Positions 1 through 7,994 of a DNA stretch of 64,000 bases are shown one piece after another. Position 1 is the first letter of the stretch. Each line of letters starts with the position of its first letter. A program made the position numbers and the translations under genes. Location: assembly GCF_900142965.1 (NCBI RefSeq), contig NZ_FRCQ01000004.1, positions 62,001 through 126,000 on the forward strand, given 5' to 3'. The notes beneath the pieces are model-generated. The model was not told the origin of the DNA. It was given only the letters and a program-made list of their open reading frames with translations, and did not search any database. The DNA comes from Rhizobacter sp. OV335. GTDB lineage: Bacteria > Pseudomonadota > Gammaproteobacteria > Burkholderiales > Burkholderiaceae_C.

Positions 1-146
1 GCCACCGCCGGCGGCATCGCCTGCGCGAGTTCCTTGCCGGCGATGAAGGTGCCGCCCCAGAACAGCGCGACCATCACGAGCTTGGCGTAGACGATGCTGG
101 TGTTCGGCGGGCCCCACGGGGGCGAAGCGGCGATGGTGGCGGTCAT
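1..146 (-). CDS. EamA/DMT-family transporter, N-terminal part
   Basis: The reverse strand from the ATG at 146 reads MTATIAASPPWGPPNTSIVY and continues with AKLVMVALFWGGTFIAGKEL before running off the left edge. A short polar start followed by a hydrophobic segment with the signature ALFWGGTFIAGK is typical of the first membrane helix of EamA (drug/metabolite transporter) proteins of the inner membrane. Only about 48 residues are visible, so the substrate cannot be inferred. It is transcribed away from the LysR gene on the other side of a 117-bp gap, the usual arrangement of a LysR regulator with its target exporter. Confidence 0.75.
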   Translation of the reverse strand, partial: MTATIAASPPWGPPNTSIVYAKLVMVALFWGGTFIAGKELAQAMPPAV

Positions 147-206
147 GAAGGCGTGTGGATCGTTGGTCGGCGCCGGATGCTAGTTTTCATGGGTCGTCAT
201 GGTCAA

Positions 207-222
207 ATGAGCAAACGCTCAT
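207..222. promoter_or_regulatory. 16-bp perfect palindrome, probable LysR operator
   Basis: ATGAGC-AAAC-GCTCAT is a perfect 6-bp inverted repeat with a 4-base centre, between the divergent transporter and LysR genes. LysR proteins bind imperfect dyads of the T-N11-A type in divergent promoters; this one has T-N12-A spacing. Assignment to the neighbouring regulator rests on position only. Confidence 0.4.
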
Positions 223-263
223 ACCTGGTGCACGGCCGCCCATGGCCTTCTCATGACCCCGCC

Positions 264-1172
264 ATGACCTTCACCCAACTGGAAATCTTCGCGCTCGTCG
301 CCGAGCTCGGCGGCTTCACCGCGGCAGCCTCGCGCCTCGGGATCGGCCAGTCGGCCGCTTCGCACGCGCTGAAGGCGCTCGAGAAGGAACTGCGCGTGTC
401 GCTGATCTCGCGCCACCCGACGGCGTTGAAGCCGACCGAGATCGGTCAGCAGGTGCTGCTGCGCGCGCGCGAGATCCTGAACCTGGCCGAGGCCTTGAAG
501 CAGGAAGCCGCCGCGGTGGGCGGACTGAGCCAGGGCGTGCTGCGCATCGGCTCGTTCGGGCCCACCTCGTCGGTCCGGCTGCTGCCCGGCATCCTGGCCG
601 AGTTCCGCCGCGGCTTTCCGGGCATCGAGGTCTATGTCGACGAAGGCGAAGACAGTGCGGTGACGCGCTGGATCCTCGAAGGCCGCGTCGACGTCGGCTT
701 CGTGGTGCTGCCCGACGAGCGCTTCGACACCACGCCGCTGCTGGTCGACGAGCTGATGGCGCTGGTGCCCGCGGCCCACCCGCTGTCGAAGGCGCGCAGC
801 ATCGCGCCGGCCGATCTGATCGGCATGCCGTTCATCCTCACGCAGGCGGGCAGTTCCTCGCTGGTCGAGAGCCGCTTCAGCGCGCTGGGCCTGCACCCCG
901 ACATCCGCTACCGCGTCTCGCAGATGGTCACGATCCTGGCGATGGTCGACCGCGGCGAAGGCGTGTCCATCGTCGCCGAGCACGCCCTGCCCGAGCGGCT
1001 CGAGACGCACTACCCGGGCATCGTGGCGCGACCGCTGCGCCCGGTCGCACGCCGCCAGATCGGCCTGGCGGTGCGCAGCCTGCGGCAGGCCTCGCCGGCC
1101 GCGAAGGAGTTCCAGAAGATCGCGGCGCGTGTGTGCCGCCCGAAGCTCACCGCGAAGAAGGCCTCCGCATGA
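264..1172 (+). CDS. LysR-family transcriptional regulator
   Basis: A 302-residue protein of normal LysR length. The N-terminal winged helix-turn-helix spans about residues 3-60 (TAAASRLGIGQSAASHALKA) and is followed by a periplasmic-binding-protein-like effector domain (about 90-290). The ATG at 264 is chosen because it gives the standard LysR start MTFTQLEIF; an upstream in-frame start at 153 would add 37 residues unlike the family and would cover the palindrome at 207-222. It is divergent from the EamA transporter and probably controls it. The effector is unknown. Confidence 0.9.
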   Translation: MTFTQLEIFALVAELGGFTAAASRLGIGQSAASHALKALEKELRVSLISRHPTALKPTEIGQQVLLRAREILNLAEALKQEAAAVGGLSQGVLRIGSFGPTSSVRLLPGILAEFRRGFPGIEVYVDEGEDSAVTRWILEGRVDVGFVVLPDERFDTTPLLVDELMALVPAAHPLSKARSIAPADLIGMPFILTQAGSSSLVESRFSALGLHPDIRYRVSQMVTILAMVDRGEGVSIVAEHALPERLETHYPGIVARPLRPVARRQIGLAVRSLRQASPAAKEFQKIAARVCRPKLTAKKASA

Positions 1173-1198
1173 CCGCCCCCGTTGCGGCGCGGGGCTGA

Positions 1199-2311
1199 TC
1201 AGCGGCGCAGCCGCCCGCTCGCGTCGACGATCGACAGGTCGACGAAATCGAGCCCGGTGTGGTCGGTCGGGCTGTAGTTGATGCGCATGCCGCCGAGGTC
1301 GTAGGCCGACATGCCGTTCAGCGCAGCCAGCACCGATGTTCGGTTCGGCGCGCGGCCGGCGCGGCGGATCGCCTCGACCAGCACCTTCGCGTCGGCAAAG
1401 CCCTCGACGAGCGCCGGCGTGATGTCCTCGACGTGCGCCGCCTTCGCGAACTCGAGCACCTCCTTGATCAGCGGCGACGCGATGGCCCGCTCGTTCGGGA
1501 ACACCTGCGCGATGATCGTGCCGTGCGCGTTGGACTTCATCAGGTCGATGAAGCCCTTCGATGCGTTGTTCGACAAGGTGACGATCTGCGATTGCAGGCC
1601 TGCCGCGCGGATCAGCGCGGTGCCGCCGGACACCGCCTGCGCCGAGCCGACGAACAGGATCGCCTGCGGCTCGGCCTTCTTCAAGGCCTCGACCGTCGGC
1701 CCGAATTCGGGCTTCTGCTGGTTGAACTGGCCGGCGAACACCGGCGTGATGTGGCCCGTCTCGAAGCCGGCGCGCGCACCGGCCATCGCATCGAGCCCCG
1801 ACGAATCCTCCGGGTACACGACCGCGATGCGGCTCACGCCCACGCTCATCAGGTGCTCGATCGCACGCTGGGCCTCGCGCGACGACGACGCGCGGACGTT
1901 GAACACATAGGGCTGCACCGGCTTGCGCAGCACGGCGGCGCCGGTCAACGGCGCCACCAGCGCGATCTTCGATTGCTCGAGCACCGGCAGCATCGCCTGG
2001 GTCTGCGGCGTGCCGCGGCTCAGGAACAGCGCGACCACCTTCGGGTCGGCCGCCAGCGTCTTCGCGTTCTTCGCGGCGAGCGGTGCCTCGAAGTGATCGT
2101 CGAGCGACACCAGTTCGAGGCGCTGGCCGTCGATGCCGCCACGGGCGTTGATCGTGTCGAAGTACAGCGTCGCGCCGGCCGTCATGTCGCGCACGCCGGC
2201 CGCGACGGGACCGGTGAAACCAGCCGTCTGGCCGATCCGGATCTGGCCTTGGGCAGGTGCCAACACCATCAGGCTGGCGGTCACTGCCAGCAGACTCTTC
2301 CACATGTGCAT
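1199..2311 (-). CDS. ABC transporter substrate-binding protein, Leu/Ile/Val type
   Basis: A 370-residue periplasmic protein with a signal peptide (MHMWKSLLAVTASLMVLAPAQG) followed by a type I periplasmic binding fold: IRIGQTAGFTGPVAAGV near the mature N-terminus and the two-lobe pattern of LivJ/AmiC relatives. Such proteins deliver amino acids, amides or aromatic acids to an ABC importer in the inner membrane. No permease or ATPase gene is adjacent, so it is an orphan binding protein, which is common in Burkholderiales. GGGAG lies 6 bases before the ATG. A FadR-like operator lies about 30 bp upstream. It converges on the LysR gene. Confidence 0.85.
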   Translation of the reverse strand: MHMWKSLLAVTASLMVLAPAQGQIRIGQTAGFTGPVAAGVRDMTAGATLYFDTINARGGIDGQRLELVSLDDHFEAPLAAKNAKTLAADPKVVALFLSRGTPQTQAMLPVLEQSKIALVAPLTGAAVLRKPVQPYVFNVRASSSREAQRAIEHLMSVGVSRIAVVYPEDSSGLDAMAGARAGFETGHITPVFAGQFNQQKPEFGPTVEALKKAEPQAILFVGSAQAVSGGTALIRAAGLQSQIVTLSNNASKGFIDLMKSNAHGTIIAQVFPNERAIASPLIKEVLEFAKAAHVEDITPALVEGFADAKVLVEAIRRAGRAPNRTSVLAALNGMSAYDLGGMRINYSPTDHTGLDFVDLSIVDASGRLRR

Positions 2312-2339
2312 TCAAGCTCCCTGGGCGTGGAAAGGTTCC

Positions 2340-2354
2340 ACTTGTCGTACAAGT
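2340..2354. promoter_or_regulatory. FadR-type (GntR family) operator-like palindrome
   Basis: ACTTGT-CGT-ACAAGT is a perfect 15-bp palindrome that matches the FadR-subfamily operator core TNGTNNNACNA at every fixed base. It sits 28 bp upstream of the start codon of the binding-protein gene, in the promoter region between that gene and the copper operon. No GntR gene is next to it, so the binding regulator is unknown. Confidence 0.5.
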
Positions 2355-2437
2355 CTAGTGATCGACGTCACGAATCCTGTTGAAGCACCTGGAAATTCGG
2401 CGGCAAGAAGTCACGGTTTCCGCGGCAAGGTCATCGC

Positions 2438-2468
2438 TTGACATTCCCACGCGGTCAGCCCCTAGACT
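2438..2468 (+). promoter_or_regulatory. MerR/CueR-type promoter of the copper operon
   Basis: A consensus -35 (TTGACA, 2438-2443) and a -10 (TAGACT, 2463-2468) are separated by 19 bp instead of 17. A 19-20 bp spacer is the hallmark of promoters activated by MerR-family metal sensors such as CueR. The spacer begins TTCCCACG, like the left half of CueR-type operators; the right half is poorly symmetric. The position, 28 bp before the first gene of a copper cluster, fits. Confidence 0.55.
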
Positions 2469-2496
2469 CCGCCCGAGCCTGAAATCTCCATCCGCC

Positions 2497-2880
2497 TTGA
2501 GAACCGTCCGCGCCCTCTTCGTGATCTTCCTTGCGCTGCTGATGCCCCTGCGGGCAGCAGTCGCCGGGGCGATGCTGTGCCCGACCGGTGGCGCTGCTGT
2601 AGCTCACCAGCAGCACCAGGGGATGTCCGACGACTCGGCCGCTGCGCATGCGCATCACGAGGGCATGCACCACAACGAGGCAGAGCCGTCTCCCGCGCCC
2701 GATGCGCACGACACCGGCTGCAACCTCTGCGCGGCGTTCTGCTCGATGACCCCGATGCCGAGCACCGCGCCGACGATCGAGCCGTCGATGCTTGCCGCCA
2801 CGCTGAGCTTCCCGGCGCTGCGCGCGCCGGCCCCGAGCTTCCAGTCCGACGGCCAGGACCGTCCACCCCGAAGCCGCTGA
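2497..2880 (+). CDS. small exported His/Cys-rich protein of a copper cluster
   Basis: About 127 residues if read from the TTG at 2497, which gives a clean signal sequence (MRTVRALFVIFLALLMPLRAAVAGA) and lies just downstream of the predicted promoter. A longer reading from a TTG at 2380 would overlap that promoter and is not favoured; no good ribosome binding site helps the choice. The mature part is rich in His, Met and Asp (HAHHEGMHHNEAEPS) and contains CNLCAAFC. This resembles small DUF2946/CopL-like proteins found at the head of copper-resistance operons, probably metal-binding in the periplasm. It begins the operon with tolC-like, oxidase and cupredoxin genes. Confidence 0.6.
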   Translation: MRTVRALFVIFLALLMPLRAAVAGAMLCPTGGAAVAHQQHQGMSDDSAAAHAHHEGMHHNEAEPSPAPDAHDTGCNLCAAFCSMTPMPSTAPTIEPSMLAATLSFPALRAPAPSFQSDGQDRPPRSR

Positions 2881-2985
2881 CCCCGCGAGGGCCCGGTGAC
2901 CGGGCCCGAGGGTGCTCGCGCGTCCCTGCGCGGGCTGTTGCCGACCCCGCCCTGCGGGCGCCGGCGATTCAACCGACTTCGAACC

Positions 2986-4386
2986 ATGAACCTGAACCTG
3001 TCGAAGGTGGCCGGCGCCTTGTCGCTGCTGGCGCTGACCGGCTGCGCGTCCTTCTCGGCGGACGGCGGCTTCGACCGCGTCGCGTCGCTGACGCGCGAAC
3101 GCACCGGCATCGCGCCGGACTCGTTGCGCACCCCCGCGGCGTCCGACGCGGCACGCACCCGCAGCACCGAGCTGCTGCAACAGCCGCTGACGCCTGACGC
3201 CGCGGTCGAACTCGCGCTGCTCAACCACCGCGGCCTGCGCGCGAGCTTCGCCGAACTCGGCATCGCCGAGGCCGATCTGGTGCGCGCCGGCCGCCTGCAC
3301 AACCCCTCGCTGCGCTTCGGCCGGCTGGCCGGCGGCGGCAGCGTCGAGATCGACCGCGCGGTGATCTTCGACGTGCTGGGGCTGCTGGCGATGCCGACCG
3401 CGTCGCGCATCGAGCGCGACCGCTTCGAGCTGGCCCAGCTGCAGGCCGCGGCCGATGCGGTGAGCCTCGCCGCCGAGGCCCGGCGCGCCTTCTTCGACGC
3501 GGTCGCTGCGCAGCAACTGCTGGGCTATGCCGAGCAGGTGAAGGAGGCCGCCGACGCGTCGGGCGAGCTCGCACGGCGCATGGCGGCCGCCGGCAACTTC
3601 AGCAAGCTGGAGCAGATGCGCGAGCAGGCGTTCCAGTCCGATGCGCTGGCGCAGTGGCTGCGTGCGCGCCACCAGGCGGTGGCCGGGCGCGAACGGCTGG
3701 TGCGCGCGCTCGGCCTGGCCGACGACCTGCCGTCGTTCACGCTGCCCGAGCGCCTGCCCGAGTTGCCGCCCGCGCCGGTCGACGCGCAGAACGCCGAGCA
3801 GGCCGCGATGGACAAGCGCCTCGACCTGCTGATGGCGCGGCGCAACGCCGAATCGACCGCCGCCTCGCTCGGCTTGACGAAGGCGACGCGCTTCATCAAC
3901 GTGCTCGACGCCGGCTACCAGAACCAGAGCAGCCGCAGTGACCAAGGCAGCGAGCCGCGCCGCAACGGCTACGAGATCACGTTCGAGCTCCCGCTGTTCG
4001 ATTTCGGAGGCGCCCGCGTGGCGCGCGCCGAGGCGACCTACCGGCAATCGGTGGACCGTGCCGCGCAGCTCGCGCTGCAGGCGCGCTCCGAGGTGCGCGA
4101 GTCGTACTCGGCCTACCTCGGCGCGTACGAGCTGGCGAAGCACTACCGCGACGAGGTCGTGCCGCTGCGCAAGCGCATCTCCGACGAGCAACTGCTTCGC
4201 TACAACGGCATGCTCGGCAGCGTCTTCGAGCTGCTGGCCGATGCGCGCTCGCAGATCGCCGGCGTGACCGGCGCGGTCGAGTCGCTGCGCGACCACTGGA
4301 TCGCCGAGAGCGCGCTGCAGACGGCGCTCGCCGGCCGCTCGCCTGTCAACGCGCCCACCGCTGACTCCCCCGACATGCCCCGCTGA
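2986..4386 (+). CDS. TolC-family outer membrane lipoprotein (metal efflux)
   Basis: A 466-residue protein with a lipoprotein signal ending LSLLALTGC and the long alpha-helical repeats of the TolC/CusC outer-membrane factor family (about residues 60-450). The ATG at 2986 places the lipobox correctly; a start at 2896 would add 30 Arg/Pro-rich residues before the signal. TolC-type proteins form the outer-membrane exit duct of efflux pumps. No RND or membrane-fusion gene accompanies it here, so its partner pump must be encoded elsewhere or it serves the oxidase locus in another way. Its stop is 10 bp from the multicopper oxidase start. Confidence 0.85.
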   Translation: MNLNLSKVAGALSLLALTGCASFSADGGFDRVASLTRERTGIAPDSLRTPAASDAARTRSTELLQQPLTPDAAVELALLNHRGLRASFAELGIAEADLVRAGRLHNPSLRFGRLAGGGSVEIDRAVIFDVLGLLAMPTASRIERDRFELAQLQAAADAVSLAAEARRAFFDAVAAQQLLGYAEQVKEAADASGELARRMAAAGNFSKLEQMREQAFQSDALAQWLRARHQAVAGRERLVRALGLADDLPSFTLPERLPELPPAPVDAQNAEQAAMDKRLDLLMARRNAESTAASLGLTKATRFINVLDAGYQNQSSRSDQGSEPRRNGYEITFELPLFDFGGARVARAEATYRQSVDRAAQLALQARSEVRESYSAYLGAYELAKHYRDEVVPLRKRISDEQLLRYNGMLGSVFELLADARSQIAGVTGAVESLRDHWIAESALQTALAGRSPVNAPTADSPDMPR

Positions 4387-4396
4387 CGGAGCCCCC

Positions 4397-5764
4397 ATGA
4401 CCCAACGCAGAACCTTCTTCAAGGCCGCCGGCGCGACGCTGCTCGGCGCCGCCACCGTCAGCCGCGTCGGCGCCGCCTCGCTGCCCGAAGCGGCCACGCA
4501 ATCGAGCGCGACGATGCAGCCGCCCCCGCCACCGCCCAACGGCCGCCCCTTCAACCCGATCGTCACGCTGAACGGCTGGTCGCTGCCGTGGCGCATGAAG
4601 GACGGCGTCAAGGAGTTCCTCCTGCTGGCCGAGCCGGTGGTGCGCGAGATCGCGCCCGGCATGAAGGCCAGGCTGTGGGGCTACAACGGCCAGAGCCCGG
4701 GCCCGACCATCGAGGCGGTCGAGGGCGACCGCGTGCGCATCTTCGTGACGAACCACCTGCCCGAGGTCACCAGCGTGCACTGGCACGGCATCCTGCTGCC
4801 GTCGGGCATGGACGGCGTGACGGGCCTGACCCAGCCGCCGATCGAGGTCGGCAAGACCTTCGTCTACGAGTTCGTGCTGCAGCGCTCGGGCACCTTCATG
4901 TACCACCCGCATGCCGACGAGATGACGCAGATGGCGATGGGGATGATGGGCCTGTTCATCGTCCACCCGAAGGATGCGCGGCAACTGCGCGTCGACCGCG
5001 ACTACGGCTTCATCCTGAACGCCTACGACGTGGAGCCGGGGGCGGCGACGCCGCGCGTCAACACGATGCTCGATTTCAATTTGTGGACCTGGAACAGCCG
5101 CGCGTTCCCCGGCATCGACCCGATCGTCGCGCGCACCGGCGAGCGGGTGCGCATCCGCGTCGGCAACCTGACGATGACCAACCACCCGATCCACATGCAC
5201 GGGCCGCACTTCGAAGTGACCGGCACCGACGGCGGCTGGGTGCCGAAATCGGCCCGCTGGCCGGAGGTGACGACCGACATCGGCGTCGGCCAGATGCGCG
5301 CCTTCGAGTTCGACGCGCTGGCGGGCGACTGGGCGATCCATTGCCACAAGTCGCACCACACGATGAACGCGATGGGTCATGGGGTGCCGACGATGATCGG
5401 CGTCGACCACCGCGAGGTCGCGCAGAAGATCGCGAAGCTGGTGCCCGACTACATGGTGATGGGCGACAAGGGCATGCACGACATGGCGGTGATGGAGATG
5501 CCGCTGCCCGACAACACGCTGCCGATGATGAGCGGCACCGGACCGTTCGGGCCGATCGGCATGGGCGGCATGTTCAGCGTGGTGAAGGTGCGCGACGACC
5601 TGCAGCGCGGCGACTTCCGCGACCCCGGGCCGTACCGCCACCCGCCCGGCACGCAGGCGCATGAATTCACCGGCGAGGTCGGCGCCGCGGTGCGCGCGCC
5701 GTCCGCGCCACCCGATGGCAGCACGCTGCAGATCCGCAAGCCGCAGGGCCACGCCGGCCACTGA
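4397..5764 (+). CDS. multicopper oxidase, Tat-exported (copper tolerance)
   Basis: A 455-residue protein. The N-terminus has a twin-arginine signal (QRRTFFKAAGATLLGAA), so it should be exported folded to the periplasm. Copper ligand motifs of the multicopper oxidase family are in order: HWH (128-130), YHPH (169-172), HPIHMHG (263-269) and HCHKSHHTMNAM (315-326), the last giving the type 1 Met ligand. Enzymes of this class oxidise Cu(I) to the less permeable Cu(II) and protect against copper. The C-terminal 100 residues are Met-rich (DKGMHDMAVMEMPLPDN), as in copper oxidases. GGAG stands before the start. It lies in an operon with the TolC-like and cupredoxin-CusF genes. Confidence 0.9.
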   Translation: MTQRRTFFKAAGATLLGAATVSRVGAASLPEAATQSSATMQPPPPPPNGRPFNPIVTLNGWSLPWRMKDGVKEFLLLAEPVVREIAPGMKARLWGYNGQSPGPTIEAVEGDRVRIFVTNHLPEVTSVHWHGILLPSGMDGVTGLTQPPIEVGKTFVYEFVLQRSGTFMYHPHADEMTQMAMGMMGLFIVHPKDARQLRVDRDYGFILNAYDVEPGAATPRVNTMLDFNLWTWNSRAFPGIDPIVARTGERVRIRVGNLTMTNHPIHMHGPHFEVTGTDGGWVPKSARWPEVTTDIGVGQMRAFEFDALAGDWAIHCHKSHHTMNAMGHGVPTMIGVDHREVAQKIAKLVPDYMVMGDKGMHDMAVMEMPLPDNTLPMMSGTGPFGPIGMGGMFSVVKVRDDLQRGDFRDPGPYRHPPGTQAHEFTGEVGAAVRAPSAPPDGSTLQIRKPQGHAGH

Positions 5765-5807
5765 TCACTCTTGACCCCCCTTGAACACGACACGAAGGAA
5801 TTCCCGA

Positions 5808-6536
5808 ATGAACACCCGATCCCTGATGACCCTGGTGGCCGCCGCGCTGGCCCTGCACGTCGCCTCCGCTGCGGCCCACGGCGATGAAGATCACGCGACG
5901 CCGCGACGCTACGACGCCGCCAAGGTCGAGGAGACCGCCTTCGGCCACGAGGGCGACCCGGCGAAGGCGCGCCGCGTGATCCCGCTCGGCATGAGCGACG
6001 CGATGCGCTTCACGCCGGCCGACATCAGCGTGCGGCGCGGCGAGACGGTGAAGTTCGTCGTGCGCAACGACGGCCGGCTGCTGCACGAGATGGTGCTCGG
6101 CACGCCGGCGGACCTGAAGGCGCATGCGGCGCTGATGCAGAAGTTTCCGGAGATGGAGCATGCGAGCCCGAACATGGCGCATGTGAAGCCGGGGGCCAGC
6201 GGCGAGATCGTCTGGCAGTTCACCCAGGCCGGTGAATTCCAGTTCGCCTGCCTGCAGCCCGGGCATTTCGAAGCCGGCATGCTGGGCCGCGTGGTGGTGA
6301 CGGGCGACCCCGCCGCGATGACGGACGGCGAGGTGCGCCGCGTCGACAAGGGCCAGGGCAAGCTCACGCTGCGGCACGGGCCGATCGCCAACCTCGAGAT
6401 GCCGGGCATGACGATGGTGTTCCGGGTGGCCGACCCGCGGATGCTGGACACCTTGCGCGAGGGCGACAAGGTGCGGTTCAGCGCGGAGCGGGTGAACGGC
6501 TCGATCACCGTGACGGCGATCGAGGCCGTGAAATGA
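5808..6536 (+). CDS. periplasmic cupredoxin fused to a CusF domain
   Basis: A 242-residue protein with a signal peptide ending near residue 23 (ASAAAHG). A cupredoxin domain (about 55-166) carries type 1 copper ligands His93 (LLHEM), Cys148, His153 and Met158 (FACLQPGHFEAGM). A C-terminal CusF-like domain (about 172-240) has His190 and the Met201/Met203 pair in EMPGMTMVF. Known CusF binds Cu(I) through His, Met, Met and a capping Trp; here the Trp position is Met198. The start at 5808 has AAGGAA 8 bases upstream; a start at 5781 adds residues before the signal. Likely role: a copper carrier working with the oxidase and TolC protein. Confidence 0.85.
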   Translation: MNTRSLMTLVAAALALHVASAAAHGDEDHATPRRYDAAKVEETAFGHEGDPAKARRVIPLGMSDAMRFTPADISVRRGETVKFVVRNDGRLLHEMVLGTPADLKAHAALMQKFPEMEHASPNMAHVKPGASGEIVWQFTQAGEFQFACLQPGHFEAGMLGRVVVTGDPAAMTDGEVRRVDKGQGKLTLRHGPIANLEMPGMTMVFRVADPRMLDTLREGDKVRFSAERVNGSITVTAIEAVK

Positions 6537-6543
6537 CGCGAGC

Positions 6544-7293
6544 TCAGCGCGTCGACACCGCCCCGCCGCCCGACCGGCCCGACGCCGCGGCCAGGCACAG
6601 CAGCCCGAGCGTCGCGCTGCAGTCGTCGGCGGTCGCGATGCACTCCAGCCCCTCGCGCTCGACGTGCGCCGGCAGTTGCAGCCACGCGGCCGGCGCCTCC
6701 AGCATCACCTGCGCACGCTCGGTGCGGACCCAGCCCGCATCGGCCAGCTGGCCGAGGTAGATCCAGGTCTGCCGCCGCGACAGCCCGGCCAGTTGCCCCA
6801 TGAAGGCCTGCGACACCGGCAGCCCGATGTGCAGGCCGCGCGCACCTTGCGTCGGCGCAAAGGCCGCCGCGAAGGTCGCCAGCACGTTGACCAGCCGCTG
6901 GAAGCCGCTGCCCGCGAGCCGCAGGGCGAGCTGCTCCTGCATGCGCAACGCGGTCGCGGAATGCAGGCGGCCGATGTCGTCGCCCGGCCCGCGCTCACCG
7001 GCATCGCGCGCCGCCCGCACGGTGGCCGCCTGCACCTTGACGGCCACGACATCGATCAATGCCGTCACGTCATACAGCGCGCGGTCCTGCCCGAGCGGCG
7101 ACCCCCAGCCGATCACGTCGCCGCCCCACAGCACCGCCACGCCCACCTCGGTGCCCGCGGCGACGCGGATGTGCAGGCTCACCGCCCCCTGGCGGATCGC
7201 CATCCAGTCGGCCAGCTCGCCGCCGGCCCGCACGATGGCTTGCCCGCGGCGGAAGACCTGCTCCACCGCCTCGTCGATCCAGTGCGGCGGCAT
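6544..7293 (-). CDS. Crp/Fnr-family transcriptional regulator
   Basis: A 249-residue cytoplasmic regulator. Residues 1-130 form a cyclic-nucleotide-binding-like beta barrel (VGVAVLWGGDVIGWGSPLG) and the C-terminal 70 residues a Crp-type winged helix-turn-helix (GLSRRQTWIYLGQLADAGWV). The Cys cluster of FNR oxygen sensors is absent, so it does not look like an iron-sulfur sensor; the ligand is unknown. Its ATG overlaps the flgH stop by one base (TGATG), so it is translationally coupled as the last gene of the flgH operon. It converges on the cupredoxin gene with a 7-bp gap. A link to either operon is possible; the coupling favours the flgH side. Confidence 0.8.
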   Translation of the reverse strand: MPPHWIDEAVEQVFRRGQAIVRAGGELADWMAIRQGAVSLHIRVAAGTEVGVAVLWGGDVIGWGSPLGQDRALYDVTALIDVVAVKVQAATVRAARDAGERGPGDDIGRLHSATALRMQEQLALRLAGSGFQRLVNVLATFAAAFAPTQGARGLHIGLPVSQAFMGQLAGLSRRQTWIYLGQLADAGWVRTERAQVMLEAPAAWLQLPAHVEREGLECIATADDCSATLGLLCLAAASGRSGGGAVSTR

Positions 7294-7994
7294 CACCACA
7301 CCGACAAGGTCTTGGCCAGCACGCGCTGCAGCCAGCTGCGCGAGGCCGCTTCCGACACGTCGCCGCTGCCGGCGCTCTCGAGCGAGGCATTGGCCACGTC
7401 GCGCGAGTTGACGACGTTGCCCAGCCGGATGTCCTGCGGGTTCACGACGCCGGAGAAGCGCAGCGCGCTCGCGCCGCCGTTGACGCCGATGCGGCGCTCG
7501 CCGGCCACCACCAGGTGGCCGTTGGGCAGCACGTTGATCACCGAGACCGCCAGCTGCGCGGTGAACTCGGTCGCGACCTCGGTGTTGCCGCTGCCCTTGA
7601 ACGAATCGCTGCTGCCGGCGCTCGCGTCGACGTTCAGGATCTTGTCGAACAGCCCGCCGTCCTTCTGCCCGTTGCCGGGCCCCTTGACTGCCTGCTTGTT
7701 GTCGCGGCTGGTGTCGGTGGCGCGCTTCTGCGAGGCCTTCAGGCTCTCGGAGATGTCGACCTTCATCGTGTCGCCCACCGCCTGCGGCCGGCGTTCGCCG
7801 GAGAACAGCGAGGCCGATTCGAGTTGCGGCTGCCAGATGGCGCCGTTGCTGCGGCGCTCGATGAACATCGGCGCGAGCGGCGGCGCGGCGCTCACCGGGC
7901 CGGGCACCAGGCTCGGCGGCGGGCTGGCACAGGCACCCAGCGCCAGCACACACACCGCTGCCGCACCACGTACCGCGTACTTCGGGGGTTTCAT
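7293..7994 (-). CDS. flgH: FlgH-like flagellar L-ring lipoprotein, orphan
   Basis: A 233-residue lipoprotein (signal with lipobox ALGAC) whose body follows the FlgH pattern: SLFSGERRPQAVGDTMKVDI, then a Ser/Gly-rich stretch, then VINVLPNGHLVVAGERRIGV and RFSGVVNPQDIRLGNVVNS, ending in a Leu/Trp-rich tail. FlgH forms the outer-membrane bushing of the flagellar rod. No other flagellar gene is in the window, whereas flgH normally sits between flgG and flgI. Its ATG overlaps the previous lipoprotein stop (ATGA) and its stop overlaps the Crp/Fnr start. It could be a displaced true L-ring gene or an L-ring paralogue used by another envelope structure. Confidence 0.85.
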   Translation of the reverse strand: MKPPKYAVRGAAAVCVLALGACASPPPSLVPGPVSAAPPLAPMFIERRSNGAIWQPQLESASLFSGERRPQAVGDTMKVDISESLKASQKRATDTSRDNKQAVKGPGNGQKDGGLFDKILNVDASAGSSDSFKGSGNTEVATEFTAQLAVSVINVLPNGHLVVAGERRIGVNGGASALRFSGVVNPQDIRLGNVVNSRDVANASLESAGSGDVSEAASRSWLQRVLAKTLSVW

